Of a stretch of DNA of 39,389 bases, positions 32,089 to 39,389 are shown in pieces (the stretch's first letter is position 1; every line of letters begins with the position of its first letter). The notes under the pieces are model-generated. The model saw nothing but the letters and a program-made list of their open reading frames with translations, had not been told where the DNA came from and made no database searches. The DNA lies in the NCBI GenBank assembly GCA_021804785.1, contig JAJZGY010000022.1:1-39389 (forward strand), given 5' to 3'. The stretch is from Pseudomonadota bacterium (GTDB taxonomy: Bacteria > Pseudomonadota > Alphaproteobacteria > Micropepsales > Micropepsaceae). The position numbers were made by a program, and so were the translations under genes.

Positions 32089-34971
32089 ATGTCTGACACG
32101 CCGACGCGCGATTTTCGTTCCACCCTGTTCCTGCCGACGACGGATTTTCCGATGAAGGCGGGGCTACCTGCGGCGGAACCCCAGTGGCTTGAGCGTTGGG
32201 CAAAAAACGACCTTTACCTGCAGATGCGTCAGCGGGCCCGGGGCCGAGAGGTCTTTGTGCTCCATGACGGGCCGATCTATGCCAATGGCGACATTCACTC
32301 CGGCACCGGCCTCAATCATATCCTCAAGGATTTTGTGGTCCGCTCGCAGGGCATGTTGGGCAAGGATGCGCCCTATGTTCCGGGCTGGGACTGCCATGGC
32401 TTGCCCATCGAATGGAAGGTAGAAGAGCAGTACCGCTCCAAGGGGATCGCCAAGGACAGTGTTCCTACCGATCAGTTACGCAGGGATTGCCGTGCATTTG
32501 CCCAATACTGGCTTGGCATCCAGCGTGAGCAGATCAAGCGTCTTGGCTGCATTGGTGCCTGGGACCAGCCTTACACCACCATGGATTTTCGGGCCGAGGC
32601 ATTGATTGCAGGTGAATTGCACAAATTCGTCGAGCACGGACTTGTTTATCGAGGCTTCCGTCCGGTCATGTGGTCGCCGGTTGAAAAAACGGCTTTGGCC
32701 GAGGCGGAAATCGAATATCATGAAAAGACCAGCCCAACGATCTATGTGAAGTTTCCGCTGCGTGGGTCTGCGCATCGAGACGTCAGCGTGGTGATCTGGA
32801 CCACAACTCCATGGACCATTCCGGCCAATCGCGCGATCGCCTTTTCGGAAGCCGTTTCTTACGGGCTTTATGAAGTCGGTGAGATAGAGGAAGGCGGTTT
32901 CGCACATCTCGGCGAAAGGATCATCCTCGCCGATGCGCTCGCCCTTCAGACCGCGCAGCATGCCAAACTTGTGCTGCGACGTCTGGGTGATGTCGATCCG
33001 CATGGCCTTGTGTGCAGCCACCCCTTGCACGGTAACGGCTATGATTTTGCAGTGCCGTTGCTACCTGCCGGGCACGTCACGGCCGACGCCGGCACCGGAT
33101 TCGTGCATACTGCGCCTGGCCATGGTGAGGAAGACTACGAGGTCTATGTCGCCAACAGGGCAGCATTTGCGCAGTCTCCGGATCCGTTCCACGTGGTCAC
33201 CGAGGACGGCATATTTGGTTCCGAGGTTCCGCTATTTGCAGGCAAACGCATTCTGACGGCGGATGGCAAGGATGGCGATGCCAATGGTTCGGTAATCCGT
33301 GAATTGATTGAGGCCGACCGGCTTCTTGCCAAGGGGAGCCTGCGCCATTCCTATCCGCACAGTTGGCGTTCCAAGGCACCGGTGATCTTCCGCGCTACCC
33401 CACAATGGTTTGCCAGTCTCGATAAGAAGCTTTCGCCGTTTGGTGGGCGCACGTTGCGCGAGATGGCCCTGACGGCGATTGCGCAAACCAGGTGGTTTCC
33501 GCCTCAAGGTCAAAATCGCATTGGAGCCATGGTCGAGGGGCGACCGGACTGGGTTCTGTCACGGCAACGAGCCTGGGGGGTGCCGCTGGCCATCTTCGTG
33601 CGCAAGGCAGACGGCCAAATTCTCCACGATGCGGAGGTCAATGCCCGCATCCTCGATGTCTTCCGCAAGGAAGGTGCAGATGCCTGGTTTACCCGTCCGG
33701 CGTCGGATTTTCTTGGTGCCAGCTATGTGGCTGACGACTACGAACAGGTTCGTGACATCCTAGATGTCTGGTTTGACTCTGGTTCCACCCATGTGTTTGC
33801 GGTGGAGCAGCCGATCGATCCATCCTGGCCGCGCGCGACCCAGGCAGATCTCTATCTTGAAGGCTCGGATCAGCATCGTGGCTGGTTCCAATCCTCGCTG
33901 CTCGAAGCTTGTGCGACGCGTGGTCAGGCTCCCTATAAGGCGGTACTGACCCACGGCTTCGTGCTGGACGAAAAGGGACACAAGATGTCCAAGTCGCTGG
34001 GCAACACCCTGGCGCCACAAGTGATCGCGGACAAAAATGGCGCCGACATCCTGCGATTGTGGGCAGCATCCTCCGATTTCACCCAGGATCTGCGCATCGG
34101 TCAGGATATTATCAAGGCCAATGTCGAGGCCTACCGTCGCCTGCGCAATACCATCCGTTTCATGCTTGCCAATCTTGCCGGTTATGACGCGCATGAGCAG
34201 CTCGATAAGATGCAGATGCCGGAGCTTGAGCAGTATATGCTCGCGCGCGTTGCGGAAATCGACTTCGAGGTTCGTTCTGCCTATAGCGCATTCGATTTCA
34301 ACCGCGCTTTTTCGGTGCTTTTCAATTTCTGCACCAATGATCTGTCGGCATTTTATTTTGATGTGCGCAAGGACGCGCTTTACTGCGACGATCGCAGCTC
34401 TGTGCGCCGCCGTGCTGCAAGGACGGTGACAGACGAGATTTTCCGCCGCGTCGTAACCTGGCTTGCGCCGATCCTGGTCTTCACCATGGAAGAAGCCTGG
34501 CTGGCCCGCTTCGGCAATACCGCGCAGAGCGTTCATCTGCAGGACTTCCTTGCGGTACCGCGGGACTGGAACAATCCCGCCATGGTGGCCAAATGGCATC
34601 GCATCCGCCAGCTTCGGCGGGTGGTCACCGGCGCCCTGGAGCTGGCCCGCCGTGACAAGGTGATCGGCGCAAGTCTTGAGGCTGCCCCGATCCTTCATGT
34701 TGAGTCCGCAGCGGATCTGGCGCTGTTCGAGACCGCCGATCTTGCTGAAATCGCCATTACCTCACAGGCGCAGGTCACTACCGCACCTGCCTCTGCGCAG
34801 GCCTTCCGTCTTGCCGAGGTTCCGGGGGCGGCCGTGGAATTTGCCCGGGCTGAGGGCCATAAGTGTGCCCGCTGTTGGATGATCTTGCCTGAAGTCGGCC
34901 AAGTCAGCGAGGCGCCGGAGCTGTGCCCGCGGTGTGCGCAGGTGGTGGCGCAGCTGGAGACCAGCGCATGA
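32089..34971 (+). CDS. ileS: Isoleucyl-tRNA synthetase (HIGH motif reads HSGT)
   Basis: A 960-residue class I synthetase. WDCHGLPIEWKVEEQ, the CP1 editing region (WTTTPWTIPANRAI, GTGFVHTAPGHGEEDY), the signature KMSKSLGN and a C-terminal zinc ribbon CARCW...CPRC are all present. The first signature, normally HIGH, is HSGT at residues 70-73 (GDIHSGTGLNHILKD): the first His and the Gly remain, the last His is Thr. The enzyme is otherwise intact, is in the conserved ribF-ileS-lspA order, and is surely functional. ATG 32089 is preferred to GTG 32083. The lspA start overlaps its stop (ATGA). The 180-bp spacer from ribF holds nothing recognised. Confidence 0.95.
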   Translation: MSDTPTRDFRSTLFLPTTDFPMKAGLPAAEPQWLERWAKNDLYLQMRQRARGREVFVLHDGPIYANGDIHSGTGLNHILKDFVVRSQGMLGKDAPYVPGWDCHGLPIEWKVEEQYRSKGIAKDSVPTDQLRRDCRAFAQYWLGIQREQIKRLGCIGAWDQPYTTMDFRAEALIAGELHKFVEHGLVYRGFRPVMWSPVEKTALAEAEIEYHEKTSPTIYVKFPLRGSAHRDVSVVIWTTTPWTIPANRAIAFSEAVSYGLYEVGEIEEGGFAHLGERIILADALALQTAQHAKLVLRRLGDVDPHGLVCSHPLHGNGYDFAVPLLPAGHVTADAGTGFVHTAPGHGEEDYEVYVANRAAFAQSPDPFHVVTEDGIFGSEVPLFAGKRILTADGKDGDANGSVIRELIEADRLLAKGSLRHSYPHSWRSKAPVIFRATPQWFASLDKKLSPFGGRTLREMALTAIAQTRWFPPQGQNRIGAMVEGRPDWVLSRQRAWGVPLAIFVRKADGQILHDAEVNARILDVFRKEGADAWFTRPASDFLGASYVADDYEQVRDILDVWFDSGSTHVFAVEQPIDPSWPRATQADLYLEGSDQHRGWFQSSLLEACATRGQAPYKAVLTHGFVLDEKGHKMSKSLGNTLAPQVIADKNGADILRLWAASSDFTQDLRIGQDIIKANVEAYRRLRNTIRFMLANLAGYDAHEQLDKMQMPELEQYMLARVAEIDFEVRSAYSAFDFNRAFSVLFNFCTNDLSAFYFDVRKDALYCDDRSSVRRRAARTVTDEIFRRVVTWLAPILVFTMEEAWLARFGNTAQSVHLQDFLAVPRDWNNPAMVAKWHRIRQLRRVVTGALELARRDKVIGASLEAAPILHVESAADLALFETADLAEIAITSQAQVTTAPASAQAFRLAEVPGAAVEFARAEGHKCARCWMILPEVGQVSEAPELCPRCAQVVAQLETSA

Positions 34972-35525
34972 GCCTCAAGGCGGCTCTGGCCGCGCGCAAG
35001 ATCGGCGTGATCTGCGCCGCGGTGGCCCTTTTTCTCGATCAGGCGAGCAAGCTGATCCTGCTCTATGGGGCTGGGTTCATAAACATGCCACCAGGGGCAC
35101 GGGTTCCGGTACTTCCCTTCTTTGACCTGGTGATGGTGTGGAATCCCGGGGTTTCGTATGGCCTGTTCCCAGCCCACTCAGTCCTTGGCCGGGAACTTTT
35201 GGTCGGCCTCGCGCTCCTTGCCATTGTCGGCCTGTCGCTCTGGCTCTGGACCGCCGTCCGCCCCCTGCTGGCGGCGGGGCTTGGGCTCATTATCGGCGGG
35301 GCGATTGGCAATAATTTGATTGACCGGCTGGTCTATGGCCGGGTAGCCGACTTTTTTCATTTTTACGCATTCGGCTACGACTGGTATGTGTTCAACGTGG
35401 CCGATGCGGCGATCGTGGTCGGCGTCATTGTGATCCTCTATGATTCCCTGCTGCGCGCCCCCGCAGCTGAGGCAGAGGATCGGCGCAGCCGGAGCGAAGC
35501 CGGTGCCAAGCATGAAGGAAGGTAG
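34968..35525 (+). CDS. lspA: Lipoprotein signal peptidase (signal peptidase II)
   Basis: A 185-residue inner-membrane aspartic peptidase that cuts prolipoproteins before the lipidated cysteine. Four membrane helices are visible. The two catalytic aspartates lie in GNNLIDRLVYGRVADFFHF and VFNVADAAIVVG, and WNPGVSYGLF (about residues 58-67) is the conserved first box. A hydrophilic tail of about 25 residues follows the last helix. It is coupled to ileS by ATGA, and a lipoprotein gene follows after a single nucleotide, so enzyme and a probable client are made together. Confidence 0.96.
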   Translation: MSLKAALAARKIGVICAAVALFLDQASKLILLYGAGFINMPPGARVPVLPFFDLVMVWNPGVSYGLFPAHSVLGRELLVGLALLAIVGLSLWLWTAVRPLLAAGLGLIIGGAIGNNLIDRLVYGRVADFFHFYAFGYDWYVFNVADAAIVVGVIVILYDSLLRAPAAEAEDRRSRSEAGAKHEGR

Positions 35526-35526
35526 A

Positions 35527-36114
35527 ATGCCGACGCGTCATATTGCATTTGGAGCGTTGCTGGCGACGCTGGCCCTAAGTCTGGCCGGGTGTCAGAGCCT
35601 TAGGGACGCTGCCGGCATGGAGCGAATCGAGCCCGATGCCTTTGCGATCTCTCCCAAACCGCCACTGGTGATTCCTCCGGACTACAATCTGCGTCCGCCG
35701 GCACCGGGGGCGCCGCCGACCAATACCCTGGACCCTGCCGAAGCCGCGGAAGCGGCGGTGGTTGGCATGCCCTCCAGCACTCCTCCGCCAGGGCATTTCA
35801 GCATGGTGGAACAGGATCTGTTGGCCAAGTCCGGTGCGGCGTCGGCGAGAAACTCCATCCGCCAGCAGATCACTGCAGATAACCGCAACATGCAGATTGC
35901 CGATCACAGCTTTACCAACCAGCTTCTATTCGGCATCTATGGTCCATCGAACAATGCCGATAAAGAGGTGAACGCCTCTGCAGAGGCGGCGCGCCTCGAC
36001 GCCAAGATGACTGGGGCAACAACAGCACCCACGCCTCAAGATCGCATCCATCGGGCCCAACCCCAGAGCCATGATCAGGGCTGGTTTTCCAATTTGTTCG
36101 ATGGCCTTTTCTAG
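35527..36114 (+). CDS. DUF3035-like lipoprotein
   Basis: A 195-residue lipoprotein with a type II signal peptide ending in the lipobox LAGC (about residues 19-22). The mature part has FAISPKPPLVIPPDYNLRPP, the recognisable DUF3035 feature, then a low-complexity Pro/Ala segment and a C-terminal DQGWFSNLFDGLF. No enzyme motif is visible and it is probably an envelope protein. GGAAGG just before ATG 35527 overlaps the lspA stop codon. The M16-like gene starts inside its last codons (14-nt overlap), so lspA, this gene and the M16-like gene are strongly coupled. Confidence 0.85.
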   Translation: MPTRHIAFGALLATLALSLAGCQSLRDAAGMERIEPDAFAISPKPPLVIPPDYNLRPPAPGAPPTNTLDPAEAAEAAVVGMPSSTPPPGHFSMVEQDLLAKSGAASARNSIRQQITADNRNMQIADHSFTNQLLFGIYGPSNNADKEVNASAEAARLDAKMTGATTAPTPQDRIHRAQPQSHDQGWFSNLFDGLF

Positions 36115-37567
36115 GACAATTGCGCGCACCTTGATTCTGCTGGGTCTTGTCTACGGCGCCTCGCCTGCGCAGTCCGCCGTCCCGCCCAGTCGCAGCTTGC
36201 CGGCTCTGTCCGAGCCGCAGCGTGCGGCCGCCCGTGCCAACGGCAAACTCGGGCGACTTGATGAGACGACAACCTCGGCGCGCTCGCGGATCTATCAGTT
36301 CGTTCTGCAAAACGGGCTTGTGGTGGTGGTGGTGCCTGATCTGCGCTCGCCACGCGTCACCCAAATGTTATGGTATCGCGTTGGCGCAGATGATGATCCG
36401 TCTGGGTATTCTGGTCTCGCGAATTTCCTAGAGAAGATGATGTTTCGCGGCACCCGGGCACTGCCAGGAAACGGGTTTGCCCGCACTATTGCCAGTAATG
36501 GTGGCATCGTCGGAGGATTTACCACTCATGATTACACGACGTTTTATGAGCAGGTTCCACCGGGACGGCTGAAGCTCGTCATGGGGCTTGAAGCTGATCG
36601 CATGTCTGATCTGAATCCGACCGATGCCAGCGTAAAACGCGAACGCAAGCTGCTTTTGCAAGATCGCAGGAACGATATCGATCATAATGCCCAGGCGCTC
36701 CTCAAGGAGCAGATGGACGCGGCCCTGTTCCTATCACACCCTTATGGCAAGCCCGTCATCGGCTGGTCTGCAGGAATCCGGCATATCGACCGGCATACCG
36801 TGGCGACCTTCTATGCTCGCCATTATGCGCCCAATAATGCCGTTTTGGTGGTGGCAGGAAATGTCACGGCTGATGCGGTGCGTGCCAACGCGGAGGCCAG
36901 CTTTGGCAAGTTGACCGCCCGGGAGTTGCGTCCCCGCGCCGAACACGCCCAGCCGCCCCGCCTTGGGCCGACACAGCTTTGGCTCCACACCCGCTATACG
37001 CATCATCGCGTGTTCGCCCGCGAATACCGGGTGGTGTCCTATCCGGATGCCCGTCCCGGACAGGCTGAAGCTCTCGATGTGCTGGCGCAGATTCTGGGTG
37101 GCGGCGACGCGGGAGAACTCTACCAGGAGCTCGTGACCAGGGACCGTCTCGCCAAAGATGCGGCTGCCTCTTATCTCGGAATGTGCCGCGATGCAGGCAC
37201 GTTCAGCATCTATGCCGTGCCGCGGCCGGGGGTATCACTGCGCCGATTGAACAACGCGGTCACAGCTGTGATCGCCCGGCTGCGTCACGACCTCGTCAGC
37301 TCGCGCGCTCTGAAGCGGGCCAAGACTGCGCTTGTCGCAGAAGCTGCCACGCGGCGGAGCAGCGATTTTGCCCGGGCCAATGCCTATGGGCAGGCCCTTT
37401 CAATTGGCCTGACGGTGCAGGATGTACGGGATTGGCCTGTGCGGATCACAAGGGTGACTGCCCGTGAGGTCGAGCAGGTCGCCGCAAGTGAACTCACACC
37501 AGCTCAGTCCGTGACGGGGTATTTGCTACCACAAGCTGCGGGGGCAGGTGTGGGACGTCGACCATAG
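36101..37567 (+). CDS. M16-family peptidase homologue lacking the zinc site
   Basis: A 488-residue periplasmic protein (signal peptide residues 1-26, ending PAQSA) with the M16 (pitrilysin/MPP) fold: QNGLVVVVVPD, YRVGADDDPSGYSGLANFLEKMMFRGT, then the second-domain HYAPNNAVLVVAGNV. The zinc motif HxxEH is NFLEK (N108, E111, K112), and the third ligand in ER...E is aspartate (D188 in ERKLLLQDRR). All three metal ligands are therefore changed, and peptidase activity is not expected. In other bacteria M16 genes often occur as an active and inactive pair; no second copy follows here. It is probably a partner or chaperone-like subunit in the envelope. Confidence 0.9.
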   Translation: MAFSRTIARTLILLGLVYGASPAQSAVPPSRSLPALSEPQRAAARANGKLGRLDETTTSARSRIYQFVLQNGLVVVVVPDLRSPRVTQMLWYRVGADDDPSGYSGLANFLEKMMFRGTRALPGNGFARTIASNGGIVGGFTTHDYTTFYEQVPPGRLKLVMGLEADRMSDLNPTDASVKRERKLLLQDRRNDIDHNAQALLKEQMDAALFLSHPYGKPVIGWSAGIRHIDRHTVATFYARHYAPNNAVLVVAGNVTADAVRANAEASFGKLTARELRPRAEHAQPPRLGPTQLWLHTRYTHHRVFAREYRVVSYPDARPGQAEALDVLAQILGGGDAGELYQELVTRDRLAKDAAASYLGMCRDAGTFSIYAVPRPGVSLRRLNNAVTAVIARLRHDLVSSRALKRAKTALVAEAATRRSSDFARANAYGQALSIGLTVQDVRDWPVRITRVTAREVEQVAASELTPAQSVTGYLLPQAAGAGVGRRP

Positions 37568-37642
37568 TCTTAGCGGGTCCCCACCACGCGGTGCTTGTCT
37601 GGGCTCTTGCGGTGGTTTCGTCGAAGGTTCACAGTTCAACAA

Positions 37643-38038
37643 ATGATGGAAGAACCCATAGCTCTGTTCCGCGAGGCGAACCGCTCTGCCTCGCGGAACG
37701 ATAGTCAGAGCGGAGGCGCTGGCGGACGCAGCACCTGCGAGGTGCGCTTTGATCGCCCAGAACTGAACCGCATTCTGTCACTTTACGGGCGCATGGTTGC
37801 AGCTGGGGAGTGGCGGGATTACGCACTGGATTTTGCGGAGGACCGGGCGGTGTTCTCGGTGTTCCGGCGCAGCAGTGAAATGCCGCTTTACCGCATCGTA
37901 AAGCAGCCCAAGCTGCGCACGCGTCAAGGCATGTATGCGGTGGTGGCGGCTGGAGGGCAGATACTCAAGCGCGGACACGAGCTGGGTCTGGTACTGCGGG
38001 TTCTCGAGCGTAAGCTGATCAAGGCGCTCGGCGAATGA
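37643..38038 (+). CDS. DUF2794 family protein
   Basis: A 131-residue soluble protein matching alphaproteobacterial DUF2794: VRFDRPELNRILSLYGRMVAAGEWRDYALDF and FRRSSEMPLYRIVKQPKLR, then VLRVLERKLIKAL. Function is unknown. ATG 37643 is used; a longer frame from TTG 37595 adds 16 basic residues and is less likely. It follows the M16-like gene by 75 nt. Confidence 0.85.
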   Translation: MMEEPIALFREANRSASRNDSQSGGAGGRSTCEVRFDRPELNRILSLYGRMVAAGEWRDYALDFAEDRAVFSVFRRSSEMPLYRIVKQPKLRTRQGMYAVVAAGGQILKRGHELGLVLRVLERKLIKALGE

Positions 38039-38124
38039 AAAGCTATTTTGCTTCTGGGAAGGCGTTGTCGCCTTCTGAGGCAGATCCAGGTAGCCAACTG
38101 CGCATTGCAGGGCTGTAAGAAACA

Positions 38125-38154
38125 AAACCCCCGGCACAATGGCGCCGGGGGTTT
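38125..38154 (-). terminator. Terminator of the Bax-inhibitor-1-like gene (possibly bidirectional)
   Basis: AAACCCCCGGC (38125-38135) and GCCGGGGGTTT (38144-38154) form a perfect 11-bp stem. On the minus strand it is followed by TTTTGTTTC, 23 nt beyond the stop codon. It may also end the plus-strand DUF2794 transcript. Confidence 0.85.
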
Positions 38155-38176
38155 GCACTGTTCAAGGCGAAGCTTG

Positions 38177-38929
38177 TTAGCGCCGCTGTCCCATCAGCTG
38201 CATCAGCATGATGAACAGGTTGATGAAATCCAGGTAGAGGCGCAGGGCACCCATAATGGCCGCACGCTTTTGCAGCGAGCCGTCCAAGTTCGCCGAGTAC
38301 GTCTCTTTGATCGCCTGGGTGTCATAGGCCGTAAGCCCGGTGAAGATCAGGACGCCGACCACAGAAATGGCGAATTGTATGGCTGCAGAATGCAGGAAGA
38401 TATTCACCACCATCGCCAGGATGATGCCGATCAGGCCCATGAACAGGAACGAGCCAAAGCCGGTCAGATTGCGTCCGGTGGTATAGCCATAAAGGCTCAT
38501 GGCACCGAACGTGGCTGCGGTGATGAAAAATACCTCGGCGACACTTGCACCTGTATAAAGCAGAAGGATCGGCGCCAGGGAGATCCCAACCAGCGAAGCG
38601 TAGCCCCAAAAGGCGAGCTGGGCGGCGCCAACACTCATGCGGTTGATGCGAAACGATAGCAGCATGACGAGCCCGATGGGGGCGATCAGGGCGACCCAGC
38701 CCAGCATCGAGAGGCCATAGGTGTAGCCGTTGGCCGTCTGGTGAACCGTATAGAACAGCGCCTGCACGGGTGCGACATTGGCCACGATCCACGCGGTAAC
38801 GCCCGTCAGTCCAAGGCCGACGATCATGTAATTGTAAACCCGCAGCATGTAGCTGCGGAGACCGGCATCATAGTAGCCGGCTGCGCTCTCGCCGGGGGCA
38901 CGCACGGCGCGATTGTAATCATTCGCCAT
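38177..38929 (-). CDS. Bax inhibitor-1 / YccA-YbhL-like membrane protein
   Basis: A 250-residue BI-1 (TMBIM) protein with seven predicted helices. The family-typical segments LRVYNYMIVGLGLTGVTAWIV and, near the end, GLTAYDTQAIKE and ALRLYLDFINLFIMLMQLMGQRR are present; the aspartates in the last segments form the pore/pH sensor in homologues. Bacterial members are thought to be ion leak channels or modulators of the FtsH protease. AAGGAGG lies 8 nt before ATG 38929, fixing the start over the longer frame to 39010. Confidence 0.93.
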   Translation of the reverse strand: MANDYNRAVRAPGESAAGYYDAGLRSYMLRVYNYMIVGLGLTGVTAWIVANVAPVQALFYTVHQTANGYTYGLSMLGWVALIAPIGLVMLLSFRINRMSVGAAQLAFWGYASLVGISLAPILLLYTGASVAEVFFITAATFGAMSLYGYTTGRNLTGFGSFLFMGLIGIILAMVVNIFLHSAAIQFAISVVGVLIFTGLTAYDTQAIKETYSANLDGSLQKRAAIMGALRLYLDFINLFIMLMQLMGQRR

Positions 38930-39230
38930 CTGGCAAACCTCCTTGCCCAGACCTGTTACGGGAGGTCCGGATCTCTCCGCTAATATCGGAGTTTGGCAGG
39001 CTCCGATCAAGGTCAGGACGCAAGGTATTGTGAAGGTTTAAGAAAATAAATCAGTATGAGCCTACTCCGGTGCGCTTTGTGACCAGATTTCCGCCCAGTG
39101 CCGGGGCATCGGCAAGGCGTCTGCACCATGCTGCCTCTGCAAGCCGTGCTGGGGGCGGGCTCCGGCGGCCTGCGGAGCCAGGACTGCCCGCTCTGCGCGG
39201 GTGGATTGTACTTGGCAAGTGCCTCAAGAC
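38930..39230. promoter_or_regulatory. 300-bp spacer upstream of the Bax-inhibitor-1-like gene
   Basis: No gene is supported; frames at 39070-39357 overlap the permease on the other strand and lack motifs. The A+T-rich patch 39030-39060 (read on the minus strand) probably holds the promoter, but no confident boxes can be given. Confidence 0.4.
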
Positions 39231-39389
39231 CTACGGCATGCGCAGCAGCATTGCGGGTTTGGCGCGCAGCGCTGCCAAGCCCGCCACCAATCCAAAGAGC
39301 AGAGTCACAAGAGCTCCGCCCCCAACGGTAAGGACCGCCACCCCCGGATCGAATTGAAAGGGCACGTTGAAGACATGGCGGGCGATCTG
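39231..39389 (-). CDS. FtsX/MacB-type ABC transporter permease, C-terminus only (runs off right edge)
   Basis: The minus strand from the right edge to the stop at 39231-39233 reads 52 residues: a short loop RHVFNVPFQFDPGVAVLTV, a hydrophobic helix GGGALVTLLFGLVAGLAAL and a basic end RAKPAMLLRMP. This is the last helix and tail of FtsX-domain permeases, where LRxKPAxxLR is typical. YbbP-like permeases have the same ending. The rest of the gene is outside the window. Confidence 0.8.
   Translation of the reverse strand, partial: QIARHVFNVPFQFDPGVAVLTVGGGALVTLLFGLVAGLAALRAKPAMLLRMP

Overview
The window is chromosomal DNA of an alphaproteobacterium. The lineage is suggested by a TipF-like flagellar EAL protein, DUF2794, DUF3035, DUF1993 and DUF3297 proteins, a class IIA HAD protein next to ribF, groESL with both an RpoH-type promoter and a CIRCE operator, and generally high G+C. 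The order cannot be fixed from the sequence; a non-rhizobial group is my guess.

Layout. 1-400: left edge of a probable integrated element. The first 26 codons of a tyrosine integrase read off the left edge, facing away from a tRNA-Ser(GGA) whose 3' end is the likely attachment site. 506-4960: envelope glycan module, with a LAB_N protein and a GT2 polyprenyl-phosphate glycosyltransferase (minus) divergent from two overlapping ArnT-like GT39 membrane glycosyltransferases (plus). 5346-9090: a tight operon of a lysine-2,3-aminomutase-type radical SAM enzyme, two different D-Ala-D-Ala-ligase-like ATP-grasp enzymes and a GNAT acetyltransferase, tail to tail with a DMT exporter. This is the best candidate for an uncharacterised small-molecule pathway. 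10649-14557: serine/threonine dehydratase, then thrS-infC (minus); infC very probably starts at an ATA codon. 14721-17075: two tandem paralogous secreted four-cysteine proteins, an HdeD-like membrane protein, and DUF3297 and DUF1993 proteins. 17181-19452: groES-groEL with terminator, CIRCE and RpoH promoter.

19569-27914 is mixed metabolism: a thioesterase, a small conserved protein, an acetylpolyamine-amidohydrolase-type deacetylase, a second DMT transporter, a D-threonine-aldolase/D-serine-dehydratase-type enzyme, a secreted His-rich heptad-repeat protein, alanine dehydrogenase, a membrane-anchored dihaem cytochrome c and an SDR. 28316-38038 is a long plus-strand run: TipF-like protein, HAD-IIA, MaoC hydratase, ribF, ileS, lspA, DUF3035 lipoprotein, a zinc-site-less M16 'protease' and a DUF2794 protein. 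It keeps the widespread ribF-ileS-lspA order. The right end holds a Bax-inhibitor-1 protein and the C-terminus of an FtsX-type ABC permease, both minus.

The main points of interest are the aminomutase/double ATP-grasp/GNAT operon, the M16 pseudopeptidase that has lost all three zinc ligands, the HSGT variant of the HIGH motif in IleS, the ATA start of infC, the heptad-repeat His-rich protein, and the tRNA-Ser/integrase junction. No CRISPR array, rRNA or intact insertion sequence was seen.
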